Source: Saprospiraceae bacterium (GTDB lineage Bacteria; Bacteroidota; Bacteroidia; Chitinophagales; Saprospiraceae). Taken from it: a stretch of 32,239 bases of DNA. Under the pieces are notes generated by a model. That model saw only the letters and a program-made list of their open reading frames with translations, did no database searches and was not told the DNA's origin. Both the position numbers and the translations under genes were made by a program. This document shows positions 23,464 to 32,184 of this stretch, one piece after another (position 1 is the first letter of the stretch; every line of letters starts with the position of its first letter). The stretch is from assembly GCA_020628645.1 (NCBI GenBank), contig JAHDES010000069.1, positions 1 to 32,239 on the forward strand, written 5' to 3'.

Positions 23464-26400
23464 ATGAGTAGAGCTGATTTATTACGCCAAATCGTCCAAG
23501 AACGAATTCTCGTTATTGATGGTGCTATGGGTACAATGATCCAAGAATATCAATTAGAAGAAAAGGATTATCGAGGATCAAAATTTGCCGATTTTCATAA
23601 AGATATCAAAGGTAATAATGATATTCTATCTATTACCCAACCGCATATTATTGAAGCTATTCATAAAGCGTATTTAGATGCAGGTGCTGATATTGTTGAA
23701 ACGAATACATTCAGTGGAACAACGATCGCTCAGGCAGACTATGATATGCAACAATGGGTATATGATATTAACTATGAGTCTGCTAAAATAGCTCGAAGAG
23801 CAGCGGATGCATATACCGATAAGCCTCGATTTGTAGCGGGGGCACTAGGCCCAACGAATCGGACTTTATCTATATCCCCTGATGTCAATGACCCTGGATT
23901 TCGTGCTGTTCTTTTTGATGAAATGAAGGCAGCTTATTACGAACAAGCTAAAGGATTGTTAGATGGGGGAGTAGATATATTTCTGGTAGAAACAATCTTC
24001 GATACACTAAATGCCAAAGCAGCTCTTTTTGCCATAGATGAATTATTAGCAGAACGAAAAGTTGATATTCCAATTATGGTTTCGGGAACGATTACAGATG
24101 CTAGTGGTCGTACTTTATCAGGACAAACTGTAGATGCTTTTTGGATTTCGGTGAGCCATATTCCTCTTTTTAGTGTTGGATTGAATTGTGCTTTGGGCGC
24201 AGAAGAAATGCGTCCTTATTTGCAAAATTTATCTAAAGTCGCGTCTTGCTATGTCAGTGCTTATCCAAATGCAGGTCTACCCAATGAATTTGGAGAATAC
24301 GATCAATCGCCCGAAGAAATGGAACAACACATCCGAGATTTTGTAAGCCATGGATTTGTCAATATTATCGGAGGATGCTGCGGAACTACTCCCGACCACA
24401 TTCGTGCCATGGCAAATGGTGTGAAAGGAATGTCGATTCGTCAACCCTCATCTGCATCCATCCATACTCAATTAAGTGGATTAGAACCATTAGTGATTTT
24501 GCCTACTACCAATTTTGTTAATGTAGGGGAACGTACTAATGTTACGGGTTCAAGGAAATTTGCTCGTTTGATAAAAACAGGAGCTTTTGAAGAAGCCTTA
24601 TCCGTTGCACAACATCAAGTAGATGGAGGCGCGCAAATCATTGATGTGAATATGGATGAAGGCTTATTGGATTCTGAAAAAGCAATGGTAGATTTTCTAA
24701 ATCTCGTCATGGCAGAGCCAGATATTGCCAAATTGCCGATTATGATTGATTCCTCTAAATTTAGTGTCATAGAAGCAGGCTTAAAATGCGTACAAGGAAA
24801 ATGTGTGGTGAATTCGATTTCTTTAAAAGAAGGAGAAGAAGAATTTATTCGACAAGCAACCCTAGTTCGCAGATATGGAGCTGCTGCTATTGTCATGGCT
24901 TTTGATGAGGAAGGTCAAGCCGATACAATTAATCGAAAAGTGGAAATATGTAAACGAGCATATGATATTCTTACACAACAAGTAAAGTTCAATCCTTCAG
25001 ATATAATTTTTGATCCAAATATTTTTGCAGTTGCTACAGGAATCGAAGAACATAATGAATATGCCATCAATTTTATAGAAGCTACTCGACAAATAAAGGC
25101 GGTATGTCCTGGAGCAAAAGTGAGTGGTGGAGTAAGTAATATCTCCTTTTCTTTTCGAGGAAATAATGTTGTACGAGAGGCGATGCATTCTGCTTTTTTA
25201 TATCATGCTATTCAAGCTGGGATGGATATGGGCATTGTTAATGCTGGTATGATAGAAGTATATGCAGATATTCCAAAAGACCTATTAGAGCGTGTAGAAG
25301 ATGTTTTATTTAATCGAAGAGATGATGCAACAGATCGACTGACTGAGTTTGCAGAAACACTGAAAGGTAGTGGTGGACGTACCATACAAAAAGATCTTTC
25401 TTGGCGTGAAAAAAGTCTAGAAGATCGCATTGCTCATGCTTTAGTTCGGGGTATTACAGAATTTATTACGGAAGATGTAGAAGAAGCTCGACAAAAATAT
25501 CCTTCACCAATTACTATAATTGAAGGTCCACTCATGGATGGGATGAATATCGTTGGTGATTTATTTGGCTCTGGGAAAATGTTTTTACCACAAGTGGTCA
25601 AAAGTGCTCGTGTAATGAAACAGGCTGTTTCCTATCTTGAACCATTTCTTACCTCCTCTAACTCCTCCAAAGAAGGAGAACCCGAAATGGCTCAAGATAA
25701 TTCAGAAAAAATACCAGGCTATTATACAGGAGACGCAAGTGTATATCTTTTATTAAAAGAATTTGCCAAAGCAAATAGAAAGAACATGACAGATGCAGAA
25801 AGGATAATCTGGGAAGGGATAAGAAATAAACAACTGGGAGGTCATAAATTCAGAAGACAACATATTATAGATCGTTATATCGCCGATTTTGTTTGTCTTA
25901 AACGCAAATTAATTATTGAAATTGATGGGAAGTATCATCAGTTACCTGACCAAAAAAATAATGATGCGGAACGAACAAAAAACCTAAATAATTTAGGATA
26001 TAAAGTAATACGTTTTACCAATGAAGAAGTCATTGACCAACCAGAAGACGTTTTCAAAAAAATTGAACGTATTGCAAATGAATTACCAGATATTACAAAA
26101 CAAGATGCGACCCATCATACATCCCCCACAGGGGGAAAGAGGGGGAAAGGGCGTATCTTAATGGCAACCGTAAAAGGTGATGTTCATGATATTGGTAAAA
26201 ATATAGTAGGGGTAGTTTTAGGGTGTAATAATTACGAGATTATAGATCTTGGGGTAATGGTCAGTGCTGATAAAATCTTAAAAGCAGCACGGGAACATCA
26301 AGTAGATATCATAGGATTGAGTGGTTTGATTACACCTTCATTGGATGAAATGGTTTTTGTGGCTAAAGAAATGCAACGACAAGGATTTAAGATACCTTTA

Positions 26401-27594
26401 TTAATAGGAGGAGCGACTACCTCCAAAACACATACAGCAGTTAAAATTGCACCACAGTATGAAGGTTCAGTTGTACATGTACTAGATGCTTCTAAAAGTG
26501 TAACGGTTGCATCTTCCTTATTAAGTGAAGAAGGCGATGTGAAAGCTAATTTTATATTAGATACAAAAGCTGAATATGAACGTGTTCGCGCCTCTCGTGC
26601 TAATCGTCAATCCAATAAGAAATATATCTCCATTGACAAAGCAAGAGCTAATTCATTTCAAATAGATTGGGAAAAAGAACCAATAACTAAACCTCAATTT
26701 TTAGGAACAAAAGTATTTGAGAACTATTCTTTAGAAGAATTATCTGATTATATTGATTGGACTCCTTTTTTCTCTAGTTGGCAACTAGCTGGAAAATTTC
26801 CAGCCATTTTAAAAGACGAAATAGTAGGAAAAGAGGCAAAATCACTTTTCCAAGATGCACAAAGTTTATTACGTCGTATAATTGATGAAAAATGGTTGAG
26901 TGCAAAAGCAGTCATTGGTCTTTTTCCAGCACAGCGAATGAATGATGATGTCTTGATCTCTTCAGAAGATAGATCAGATTTAGCTCATTTACATTTTCTT
27001 CGTCAGCAACGCCAAAAAGCACCAGGACAACCGAATTATAGTTTGGCGGATTTTATTCCTACACAAGAAGAGGGTAGGGGATACATGGGAGCTTTTGCAG
27101 TCACGGCTGGTATTGGTATTGAAAAATGGGTTAAGCATTTTGAGGATGCCAATGACGATTATAATGCGATTATGTTAAAAGCATTAGCCGATCGTTTGGC
27201 AGAAGCTTTTGCAGAACGGATGCATGAACTTGTACGTAAAGAATTTTGGGGCTATGCACAAGATGAAATCTTCGATAATGAAGCTTTAATCAAAGAAAAA
27301 TATCAGGGCATTCGCCCAGCTCCTGGTTATCCAGCCTGTCCAGAACATACGGAAAAACAAAGCCTGTTCGATTTATTAGAAGTAGAAGAACAAATCGGTA
27401 TTTCACTTACCGAGAGTTATGCCATGTACCCAGCAGCATCGGTGAGTGGCTGGTACTTTAGTCATCCTCAATCTAAATATTTTGGTTTAGGCGCTATTAG
27501 CAAAGATCAAGTAGAAAATTATGCCCAGCGAAAAGGAATGACCACAGAAGAAGCTGAACGATGGTTAATTTCTGTCTTGAATTATGATGTTTAA
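23464..27594 (+). CDS. metH: Cobalamin-dependent methionine synthase with in-frame DUF559 insertion
   Basis: ATG 23464 is preferred over an in-frame TTG three bases upstream. Residue numbers below count that TTG as residue 1, so subtract one for the ATG start; length is 1376 residues. The enzyme transfers methyl from methyltetrahydrofolate to homocysteine via cobalamin. Domains in order are: homocysteine domain (about 1-325, zinc ligands C243, C306, C307), folate domain (about 345-610), cobalamin cap ending YLEPFL730, an inserted DUF559 nuclease-like domain (about 731-898), the cobalamin domain with D907-x-H909-x2-G912 and a C-terminal S-adenosylmethionine reactivation domain ([26 protein letters not shown]). 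The insert lies in the flexible linker, which in E. coli MetH is only about ten residues. Without it the length matches normal MetH, so activity is probably kept. Confidence 0.96.
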   Translation: MSRADLLRQIVQERILVIDGAMGTMIQEYQLEEKDYRGSKFADFHKDIKGNNDILSITQPHIIEAIHKAYLDAGADIVETNTFSGTTIAQADYDMQQWVYDINYESAKIARRAADAYTDKPRFVAGALGPTNRTLSISPDVNDPGFRAVLFDEMKAAYYEQAKGLLDGGVDIFLVETIFDTLNAKAALFAIDELLAERKVDIPIMVSGTITDASGRTLSGQTVDAFWISVSHIPLFSVGLNCALGAEEMRPYLQNLSKVASCYVSAYPNAGLPNEFGEYDQSPEEMEQHIRDFVSHGFVNIIGGCCGTTPDHIRAMANGVKGMSIRQPSSASIHTQLSGLEPLVILPTTNFVNVGERTNVTGSRKFARLIKTGAFEEALSVAQHQVDGGAQIIDVNMDEGLLDSEKAMVDFLNLVMAEPDIAKLPIMIDSSKFSVIEAGLKCVQGKCVVNSISLKEGEEEFIRQATLVRRYGAAAIVMAFDEEGQADTINRKVEICKRAYDILTQQVKFNPSDIIFDPNIFAVATGIEEHNEYAINFIEATRQIKAVCPGAKVSGGVSNISFSFRGNNVVREAMHSAFLYHAIQAGMDMGIVNAGMIEVYADIPKDLLERVEDVLFNRRDDATDRLTEFAETLKGSGGRTIQKDLSWREKSLEDRIAHALVRGITEFITEDVEEARQKYPSPITIIEGPLMDGMNIVGDLFGSGKMFLPQVVKSARVMKQAVSYLEPFLTSSNSSKEGEPEMAQDNSEKIPGYYTGDASVYLLLKEFAKANRKNMTDAERIIWEGIRNKQLGGHKFRRQHIIDRYIADFVCLKRKLIIEIDGKYHQLPDQKNNDAERTKNLNNLGYKVIRFTNEEVIDQPEDVFKKIERIANELPDITKQDATHHTSPTGGKRGKGRILMATVKGDVHDIGKNIVGVVLGCNNYEIIDLGVMVSADKILKAAREHQVDIIGLSGLITPSLDEMVFVAKEMQRQGFKIPLLIGGATTSKTHTAVKIAPQYEGSVVHVLDASKSVTVASSLLSEEGDVKANFILDTKAEYERVRASRANRQSNKKYISIDKARANSFQIDWEKEPITKPQFLGTKVFENYSLEELSDYIDWTPFFSSWQLAGKFPAILKDEIVGKEAKSLFQDAQSLLRRIIDEKWLSAKAVIGLFPAQRMNDDVLISSEDRSDLAHLHFLRQQRQKAPGQPNYSLADFIPTQEEGRGYMGAFAVTAGIGIEKWVKHFEDANDDYNAIMLKALADRLAEAFAERMHELVRKEFWGYAQDEIFDNEALIKEKYQGIRPAPGYPACPEHTEKQSLFDLLEVEEQIGISLTESYAMYPAASVSGWYFSHPQSKYFGLGAISKDQVENYAQRKGMTTEEAERWLISVLNYDV
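25662..25678. repeat. Left flank hairpin of the metH insert
   Basis: CTCCTCC pairs with GAAGGAG around AAA with one mismatch. It is GC-rich and lies at the transition from the MetH cap domain to the inserted domain, in a gene that is otherwise AT-rich. Confidence 0.5.
26122..26136. repeat. Right flank hairpin of the metH insert
   Basis: TCCCCC pairs perfectly with GGGGGA around ACA. It is followed by another GGGGGAAAGGG run, and sits where the sequence returns to the MetH cobalamin domain. The encoded [10 protein letters not shown] tract looks like sequence added by the element, not MetH. Confidence 0.55.
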
Positions 27595-27654
27595 GTATTT
27601 GAAGGTTCAAGAAAAAAATAAATCTAATTTATTATAATTTAACGGATCAATACG

Positions 27655-27662
27655 TACCTTTG
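27655..27662 (+). promoter_or_regulatory. -7 box of the Wzz-like gene
   Basis: TACCTTTG matches the Bacteroidota -7 consensus TAnnTTTG and lies 23 bp before the ATG at 27686. No clear TTG -33 box is visible upstream. It marks a separate transcription start after metH. Confidence 0.5.
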
Positions 27663-27685
27663 CGCCAATTAAGAAAAATCTTAAT

Positions 27686-28777
27686 ATGAGTGATTCCATA
27701 CACCAAACTCCCTCACATGAAGATGATGAAATATCTTTAAAGGAGTTGATTTTAAAATTAAAAGAGTTCTGGTATGAGCTCTGGCGCAATTGGTTATTGA
27801 TTACTTTATTTATCCTTCCTTTTTTATTATTTTTTATCTACAAAGCTTTTACTACTCCAAAAACCTATAAAGCAGATTTGACCTTTATGTTAAATGATGA
27901 AGGAGGGGCAGGTATAGGAGGTGTATCAAGTATCTTAGGAAATTTTGGCTTAGGTGGAGGGGCAGGAGGAGAATACAATCTAGAGAAAATGCTTGAATTG
28001 GTGCGTACGCGCAAACTAATTCAAACGGTCTTATTTGAAAAGACTACTTTGGATCAAAAAAATGACTACTTTGCTAATCATCTAATTGATCTTTATGCAT
28101 ATCATGAAAAATGGGATGAAGATACTACTGGTCTAAAAGATTTATATTTTAAACATGATAGTATAAATATATTTAATACGGCAGAAAATAATGCCTTAAA
28201 AATATTGCATGCCTCGGTAATAGGCAATTCAGATAAAGGGGTAGAAGCTTTATTATCTACTAATTTATCTGAGACGACAGCTATAATGGGCTTGAGTTTA
28301 AATACCGAAAATGAATCGCTTTCTATAAGTATGCTCGAATCCATTTTTGAAAATTTGAGTTCTTACTATATTGAAAAAGCAATTGAAAAACCACTACACA
28401 CCTATAAAATCATTGCTTTTAAAACAGATTCAATAGAAACAGAATTACGAAATGCTGAGTATAGCCTAGCTAATTTTATGGATACTAGTTTTGGTTTGTT
28501 AAACAAAAAAGATCAACTCAAAGAACTCCAACTCAAAGCCAAGATAGAAATGTTATATCGCGTATATGGAGAATCCCTTAAAAATAAAGAATTAGCAGAA
28601 TTTACCCTACAAGAACAAACGCCTGTTATTCAAGCCATAGACTATCCCATCCCTCCCCTTGAACCAGAAAATAGGTCATTAATTAAAGCCATTATCATTG
28701 CTTGTTTGTTGGGAGGGTTTTTAGGGTCAGTATTTGTAATTGGAAGGAAGATTATCCGAGATGCACTAGCAGATTAA
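27686..28777 (+). CDS. Wzz-like polysaccharide chain-length determinant/co-polymerase
   Basis: This 363-residue inner-membrane protein has two membrane segments: WLLITLFILPFLLFFIYKAF near residues 36-55 and IKAIIIACLLGGFLGSVFVIG near 334-354. A large periplasmic region separates them. This topology, the N-terminal EISLKELILKLKEFWYELWRNW and the proline-rich IPPLEPENRSL before the last helix are the marks of Wzz/PCP proteins, which set the length of O-antigen or exopolysaccharide chains. There is no tyrosine-kinase domain. It heads a polysaccharide-type region with the NusG-like gene downstream. No glycosyltransferases are in the window, so a full locus is not proven. Confidence 0.82.
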   Translation: MSDSIHQTPSHEDDEISLKELILKLKEFWYELWRNWLLITLFILPFLLFFIYKAFTTPKTYKADLTFMLNDEGGAGIGGVSSILGNFGLGGGAGGEYNLEKMLELVRTRKLIQTVLFEKTTLDQKNDYFANHLIDLYAYHEKWDEDTTGLKDLYFKHDSINIFNTAENNALKILHASVIGNSDKGVEALLSTNLSETTAIMGLSLNTENESLSISMLESIFENLSSYYIEKAIEKPLHTYKIIAFKTDSIETELRNAEYSLANFMDTSFGLLNKKDQLKELQLKAKIEMLYRVYGESLKNKELAEFTLQEQTPVIQAIDYPIPPLEPENRSLIKAIIIACLLGGFLGSVFVIGRKIIRDALAD

Positions 28778-28940
28778 CTATCACCTTCTTTTCTTCTTTT
28801 ATCACCTCATTAAAGTGTTTTATACCAAATAGACAGCAATCTTATTATAAATATCGTTAATTGAGTAATTTTGTTACTCATATTTTGAAACATAAATATA
28901 TTAATAATAGTATAGCTAACAGATTTCCTATTTTCACTAC

Positions 28941-29474
28941 ATGATAGAAACATTAATATCTTCTAAAACACGCATCAAATTACTACTCAAATTCTTTTTG
29001 AATAGTAACACTACAGCCTATCTGCGGAGTTTAGAAAGTGAATTTGGAGAATCTACTAATTCTATTCGCCTTGAACTAAATCGACTAGAAGGCGCAGGCA
29101 TGTTGAGTTCCTTTACTAGAGGGAACAAAAAAATGTTTCGAGCCAATACCCACCATCCATTATATAAGGAAATTCATAATATCGTCTTAAAACATGTAGG
29201 TATTGATCGCATTATTGAAAATGTGATTCATAACTTAGGTGATGTGGATAAAGTATACTTAACGGGAGATTTCTCCAAAGGCATCAATGGGCCTATTATT
29301 GATCTTTTATTTATTGGAAATATCGAAAAAGACTACCTGATTCAATTAATTGAGAAGGTTGAAAAACTAATAGATCGACGAATCAGATACATGATATATA
29401 GTGAAGTAGAATTTGATTTATTGGATTGGCAATCTTTACGTCCAGAATCCTTATTACTTTGGTCAAAAGAATAG
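28941..29474 (+). CDS. Winged-helix transcription regulator with nucleotidyltransferase-like C-terminus
   Basis: This 177-residue protein starts with an ArsR-like winged helix (TAYLRSLESEFGESTNSIRLELNRLEGAGMLSS, about residues 28-60). It continues with a domain patterned like a nucleotidyltransferase fold: KVYLTGDFSKGINGPIIDLLFIG resembles the G-S-x-A-x-G-x-x-x-D-x-D motif with substitutions that would make it inactive. Proteins of this shape commonly sit beside exopolysaccharide genes in Bacteroidota. It ends 4 bp before the NusG-like start codon, so the two form one operon. Confidence 0.75.
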   Translation: MIETLISSKTRIKLLLKFFLNSNTTAYLRSLESEFGESTNSIRLELNRLEGAGMLSSFTRGNKKMFRANTHHPLYKEIHNIVLKHVGIDRIIENVIHNLGDVDKVYLTGDFSKGINGPIIDLLFIGNIEKDYLIQLIEKVEKLIDRRIRYMIYSEVEFDLLDWQSLRPESLLLWSKE

Positions 29475-29478
29475 TTTT

Positions 29479-30036
29479 ATGAGTACATTGATAAATGGTA
29501 AGGAAAATCATCTAGATGCGAAAGAACCCAAGTGGTTTGCGGTTTATACAAAATATAAACGCGAAAAATTAGTAGCAAAAGAACTTGACCGCAAAGGAAT
29601 TGAACATTATCTACCAATACAAGAGTTGACACGTCAATGGGGGCGAAAGAAAAAAACGGTATCTCTACCATTATTCAGTTGCTATATTTTTGTGAAAATT
29701 ACTAAAGCGGAATATATCCAAGTATTACAAACAGAATATGTTGTTAATTTCATCCAATTTGCTAGAAATTTAATTGCGATACCCCACGAAGAAATAGAAG
29801 TCATAAGAAGGATAATAGGAGAAGGTATTACTGTTCAAACAGAAGCTATTAGCTTCAATGAAGGCGATGAAGTAGAAATAGTTCGAGGCAATTTAACGGG
29901 ACTGAGAGGACGTTTAGTCAAAAAACAAAGTGGACATAACTTCTTAGTTGAATTACAACAAATAGGACATCAACTGATGATTCAGCTTGATCCGCACTTA
30001 TTATCAAAAGTGAAAAATGCGTCTTTGACGTATTAA
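29479..30036 (+). CDS. NusG-like (UpxY/RfaH-type) transcription antiterminator
   Basis: I start this at ATG 29479 (185 residues, MSTLINGKENH); a longer frame from 29413 runs inside the preceding gene. The NGN domain is WFAVYTKYKREKLVAKELDRKGIEHYLPIQELTRQWGR, and the KOW domain is FNEGDEVEIVRGNLTGLRGRLVKK. Specialised NusG paralogues of this kind let RNA polymerase read through terminators in long polysaccharide operons after recruitment at a leader signal. Directly behind it lie the hairpin repeat copy B and several more hairpins, which would be a suitable target leader. That link is inference. Confidence 0.88.
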   Translation: MSTLINGKENHLDAKEPKWFAVYTKYKREKLVAKELDRKGIEHYLPIQELTRQWGRKKKTVSLPLFSCYIFVKITKAEYIQVLQTEYVVNFIQFARNLIAIPHEEIEVIRRIIGEGITVQTEAISFNEGDEVEIVRGNLTGLRGRLVKKQSGHNFLVELQQIGHQLMIQLDPHLLSKVKNASLTY

Positions 30037-30355
30037 TATTATACCTTCTTAGACAAATTCCGTGGTCAGTTCAAAATAAATGAGTGAACGACCAAAGGAA
30101 GTGAATAAATTTAGATTTGAATTGACTTGTAATCACGGGATTTGTCTGAGAACCATATTATAAATAAGGCACACGAAAAAATAAATTTATTTGTGCCCCA
30201 CTACTAAGGTGTTTTATGACCTTAAACCAACAATTGAATAGTAAATACAACTATTCAATTAAAAAAGATCATTTGATCTTTTATTGTTTCCAAACTGATT
30301 TAGACTATAAGTTCTTGTGACTTATCGAAGGCGAAGCCGTAAATTTTTATAACAT
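30037..30355 (+). promoter_or_regulatory. Hairpin-rich leader before the sulfate-activation genes
   Basis: This 319-bp gap contains repeat copy B and three more hairpins: GGCACA/TGTGCC (30168-30197) with an AATAAATTTATT centre, an 11-bp perfect stem AATTGAATAGT/ACTATTCAATT (30232-30242/30250-30260), and AAAAGATCA/TGATCTTTT (30263-30282) ending in a T-run. The last looks like a terminator placed before the next genes. No open frame is seen. It could be a leader acted on by an antiterminator. Confidence 0.5.
30043..30154 (+). repeat. Long hairpin repeat, copy B
   Basis: This is the second copy of the element at 311-420, with the same ends (ACCTTCTT, AGAACC), matching arms (ACAAATTCCGTG / CACGGGATTTGT and GTCAGTTCAAA / TTTGAATTGAC), and a variable middle. 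The arm CACGGGATTTGT pairs better in this copy, with one mismatch in the left arm. It begins 6 bp after the NusG-like stop codon and precedes the DUF2061-cysC-cysD genes by about 200 bp. Confidence 0.8.
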
Positions 30356-30616
30356 ATGAGTAATCCCACTCCCATAAATGCTCCTCAAAAAGAATCACAT
30401 CTCAGAAGCTTATTAAAAGGCTTAACTTGGCGAGTGATTGCCACTAGCACCATCATTGCAATTGCCTATTTTAAAACAGGAGATATCAGTTTCGCCCTTG
30501 AATTGGGAGCCTATGAATTTGTCATAAAACTAGTGGTGTATTATTTACATGAACGAGCATGGCAATTAGTACCTAGAGGAGGAATTAGAAAAATGTTTGG
30601 TTTATCCAAAAAATAG
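30356..30616 (+). CDS. DUF2061 small membrane protein
   Basis: This 86-residue protein matches DUF2061, with SLLKGLTWRVIATSTIIAIAYF as the first membrane helix and LELGAYEFVIKLVVYYLHERAW as the second, ending RGGIRKMFG. In many Bacteroidota it is found directly upstream of, or fused to, sulfate-activation genes such as cysC. Its function is unknown. It is 8 bp upstream of the cysC start codon. Confidence 0.88.
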   Translation: MSNPTPINAPQKESHLRSLLKGLTWRVIATSTIIAIAYFKTGDISFALELGAYEFVIKLVVYYLHERAWQLVPRGGIRKMFGLSKK

Positions 30617-30623
30617 GAAAATT

Positions 30624-31223
30624 ATGCAAAGTACAAATATACATCCTATCTTTGACCGCCTTTTGCAACGTTCAGATAGGGAAAAACAATTGCAACAACG
30701 AAGTAAAGTGTTGTGGCTGACGGGACTTTCAGGCTCTGGAAAAAGTACCATCGCTCAAGATTTAGAACGTCGCTTTTATAATGAAGGATTTTTCGCGCAA
30801 GTATTAGACGGAGATAACATTCGTTCAGGTATTAATAATAACCTAGGATTTTCAATAGAAGATCGTAAAGAAAATATTCGACGTATTGCAGAAGTAGCGG
30901 CACTATATCTCCATTCAGGAGTTATTACGATAAATTCTTTTATTAGTCCTACTCGTCAAATTCGCCAATTTGCTAAAGATATTATTGGGAAAGATGACTT
31001 TATCGAAGTATTCATTAATACACCTTTAGAAGTATGTGAACAGCGCGATGTAAAAGGACTTTACAAAAAAGCACGAAAAGGTGAAATCAAAGGATTTACT
31101 GGAATTGATTCTCCCTATGAAGCACCGTTGAATCCTGCACTAGAAATACAAACCGTAAATATGAGTATACAAGAAGCATCGGGAATGATCTTTGAGTATA
31201 TAAAACCATTAATACAATTATAA
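30624..31223 (+). CDS. cysC: Adenylylsulfate kinase
   Basis: This 199-residue enzyme (start ATG 30624; an upstream in-frame GTG/ATG would overlap DUF2061) phosphorylates APS to PAPS with ATP. It carries the P-loop GLSGSGKST (34-42), LDGDNIRSGINNNLGFS, EDRKENIRRIAEVA and the family FISP motif (SFISPTRQ), then the GIDSPYEAPLNP region near the C-terminus. PAPS can serve assimilation or sulfotransferases. With cysD it forms an operon; PAPS reductase is not in the window. Confidence 0.95.
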   Translation: MQSTNIHPIFDRLLQRSDREKQLQQRSKVLWLTGLSGSGKSTIAQDLERRFYNEGFFAQVLDGDNIRSGINNNLGFSIEDRKENIRRIAEVAALYLHSGVITINSFISPTRQIRQFAKDIIGKDDFIEVFINTPLEVCEQRDVKGLYKKARKGEIKGFTGIDSPYEAPLNPALEIQTVNMSIQEASGMIFEYIKPLIQL

Positions 31224-31256
31224 GACTACATTAGTCCATTATCACAAATCATAAAA

Positions 31257-32159
31257 ATGAACTATCAACTTAATCATTTAAGAGAATTAGAGTCGGAGTC
31301 GATTTTTATTTTAAGAGAAGTCGCCGCTCAATTTGAGAATCCAGTCCTAATGTTTTCTGGAGGTAAAGATTCAATTTTGATGGTGTATTTAGCACAAAAG
31401 GCATTTTATCCTGCTAGAATACCCTTTCCTTTATTACATGTCGATACAGGGCACAATTTCCCGGAAACGATAAAATTTAGAGACGATTTAGTGGAACGCT
31501 TAGGTGCTCGCCTTATTGTTGGTTCTGTACAAGAAGCCATTGATAATGGCATGGTCACAGAAGAAACAGGCGTGAATGCAAGCCGAAATGGCTTACAAAC
31601 GGCGGTTCTTTTAGACGAATTAGAAAAAGGAAAATTTGATGCAGCTCTCGGTGGAGCGCGAAGAGATGAAGAAAAAGCTCGCGCTAAAGAACGTTTCTTT
31701 TCTCATCGAGATGAATTTGGTCAATGGGATCCTAAAAACCAACGTCCAGAACTTTGGAATCTATTCAATGGTAAGAAAAATTATGGAGAGCATTTTCGAG
31801 TATTCCCAATTAGTAACTGGACAGAACTAGATGTTTGGCAATATTTGGCACTTGAAAAAGTAGAGTTACCTAACCTTTATTTCGCACACAAACGAAAAGT
31901 ATTTGAACGAGATGGCGTTTTGTTAGCAGATACGCCCATCATTCAAAAGAAACCGAATGAAGTTGTTAAAGAAATGAAAGTACGATGTCGTACAATTGGT
32001 GATATGACTTGTACAGGAGTATGGCTTTCCGATGCGGATAGTGTAGAAAAAATCATTGAAGAAGTAGCGACTACTCGTATGACAGAACGTGGTGGACGTA
32101 CCGATGACAAACGTTCAGAGACATCAATGGAAGATCGTAAGAAGAAGGGTTATTTCTAG
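31257..32159 (+). CDS. cysD: Sulfate adenylyltransferase subunit 2
   Basis: This 300-residue protein is the small, ATP-pyrophosphatase-type subunit of ATP sulfurylase, which makes APS from sulfate and ATP with CysN. It has the PP-loop SGGKDS (FSGGKDSILMVYL), LLHVDTGHNFPE, ALGGARRDEEKARAKER, and WTELDVWQYL, and RCRTIGDMTCTG near the end. Length is usual for CysD. It follows cysC by 33 bp. cysN is expected just beyond the right edge, but a heptamer repeat follows within 25 bp. Confidence 0.96.
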   Translation: MNYQLNHLRELESESIFILREVAAQFENPVLMFSGGKDSILMVYLAQKAFYPARIPFPLLHVDTGHNFPETIKFRDDLVERLGARLIVGSVQEAIDNGMVTEETGVNASRNGLQTAVLLDELEKGKFDAALGGARRDEEKARAKERFFSHRDEFGQWDPKNQRPELWNLFNGKKNYGEHFRVFPISNWTELDVWQYLALEKVELPNLYFAHKRKVFERDGVLLADTPIIQKKPNEVVKEMKVRCRTIGDMTCTGVWLSDADSVEKIIEEVATTRMTERGGRTDDKRSETSMEDRKKKGYF

Positions 32160-32184
32160 ATCAATTATATTAAGTTAATCAATT

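Larger units (their letters stand above)
25651..26154 (+). mobile_element. DUF559 PD-(D/E)XK-like domain element inserted in metH
   Basis: This roughly 500-bp in-frame segment has no counterpart in standard MetH. It encodes [46 protein letters not shown] and IRFTNEEV, the conserved blocks of DUF559 (Vsr-like) proteins. Candidate acidic/lysine residues are D809, E820, D822 and K824 (TTG-based numbering). Its DNA ends form short GC-rich hairpins (25662-25678; 26122-26136). It has no internal stop, so it is translated as part of MetH. An in-frame ATG at 25687 could allow separate translation, which is speculative. Exact ends are estimated by comparing with the E. coli linker. Confidence 0.75.

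Noticed and set aside
25651-26154. The insert in MetH as an intein
   Set aside because: I see no Cys/Ser at the start of a splicing block, no His-Asn at the end and no Hint-type motifs. The sequence instead matches DUF559, so it is probably retained in the protein.
29413-29478. Longer start for the NusG-like gene
   Set aside because: The extra 22 codons lie inside the end of the winged-helix gene and read as its shifted frame; ATG 29479 sits 4 bp after that gene's stop and gives the normal NusG length.
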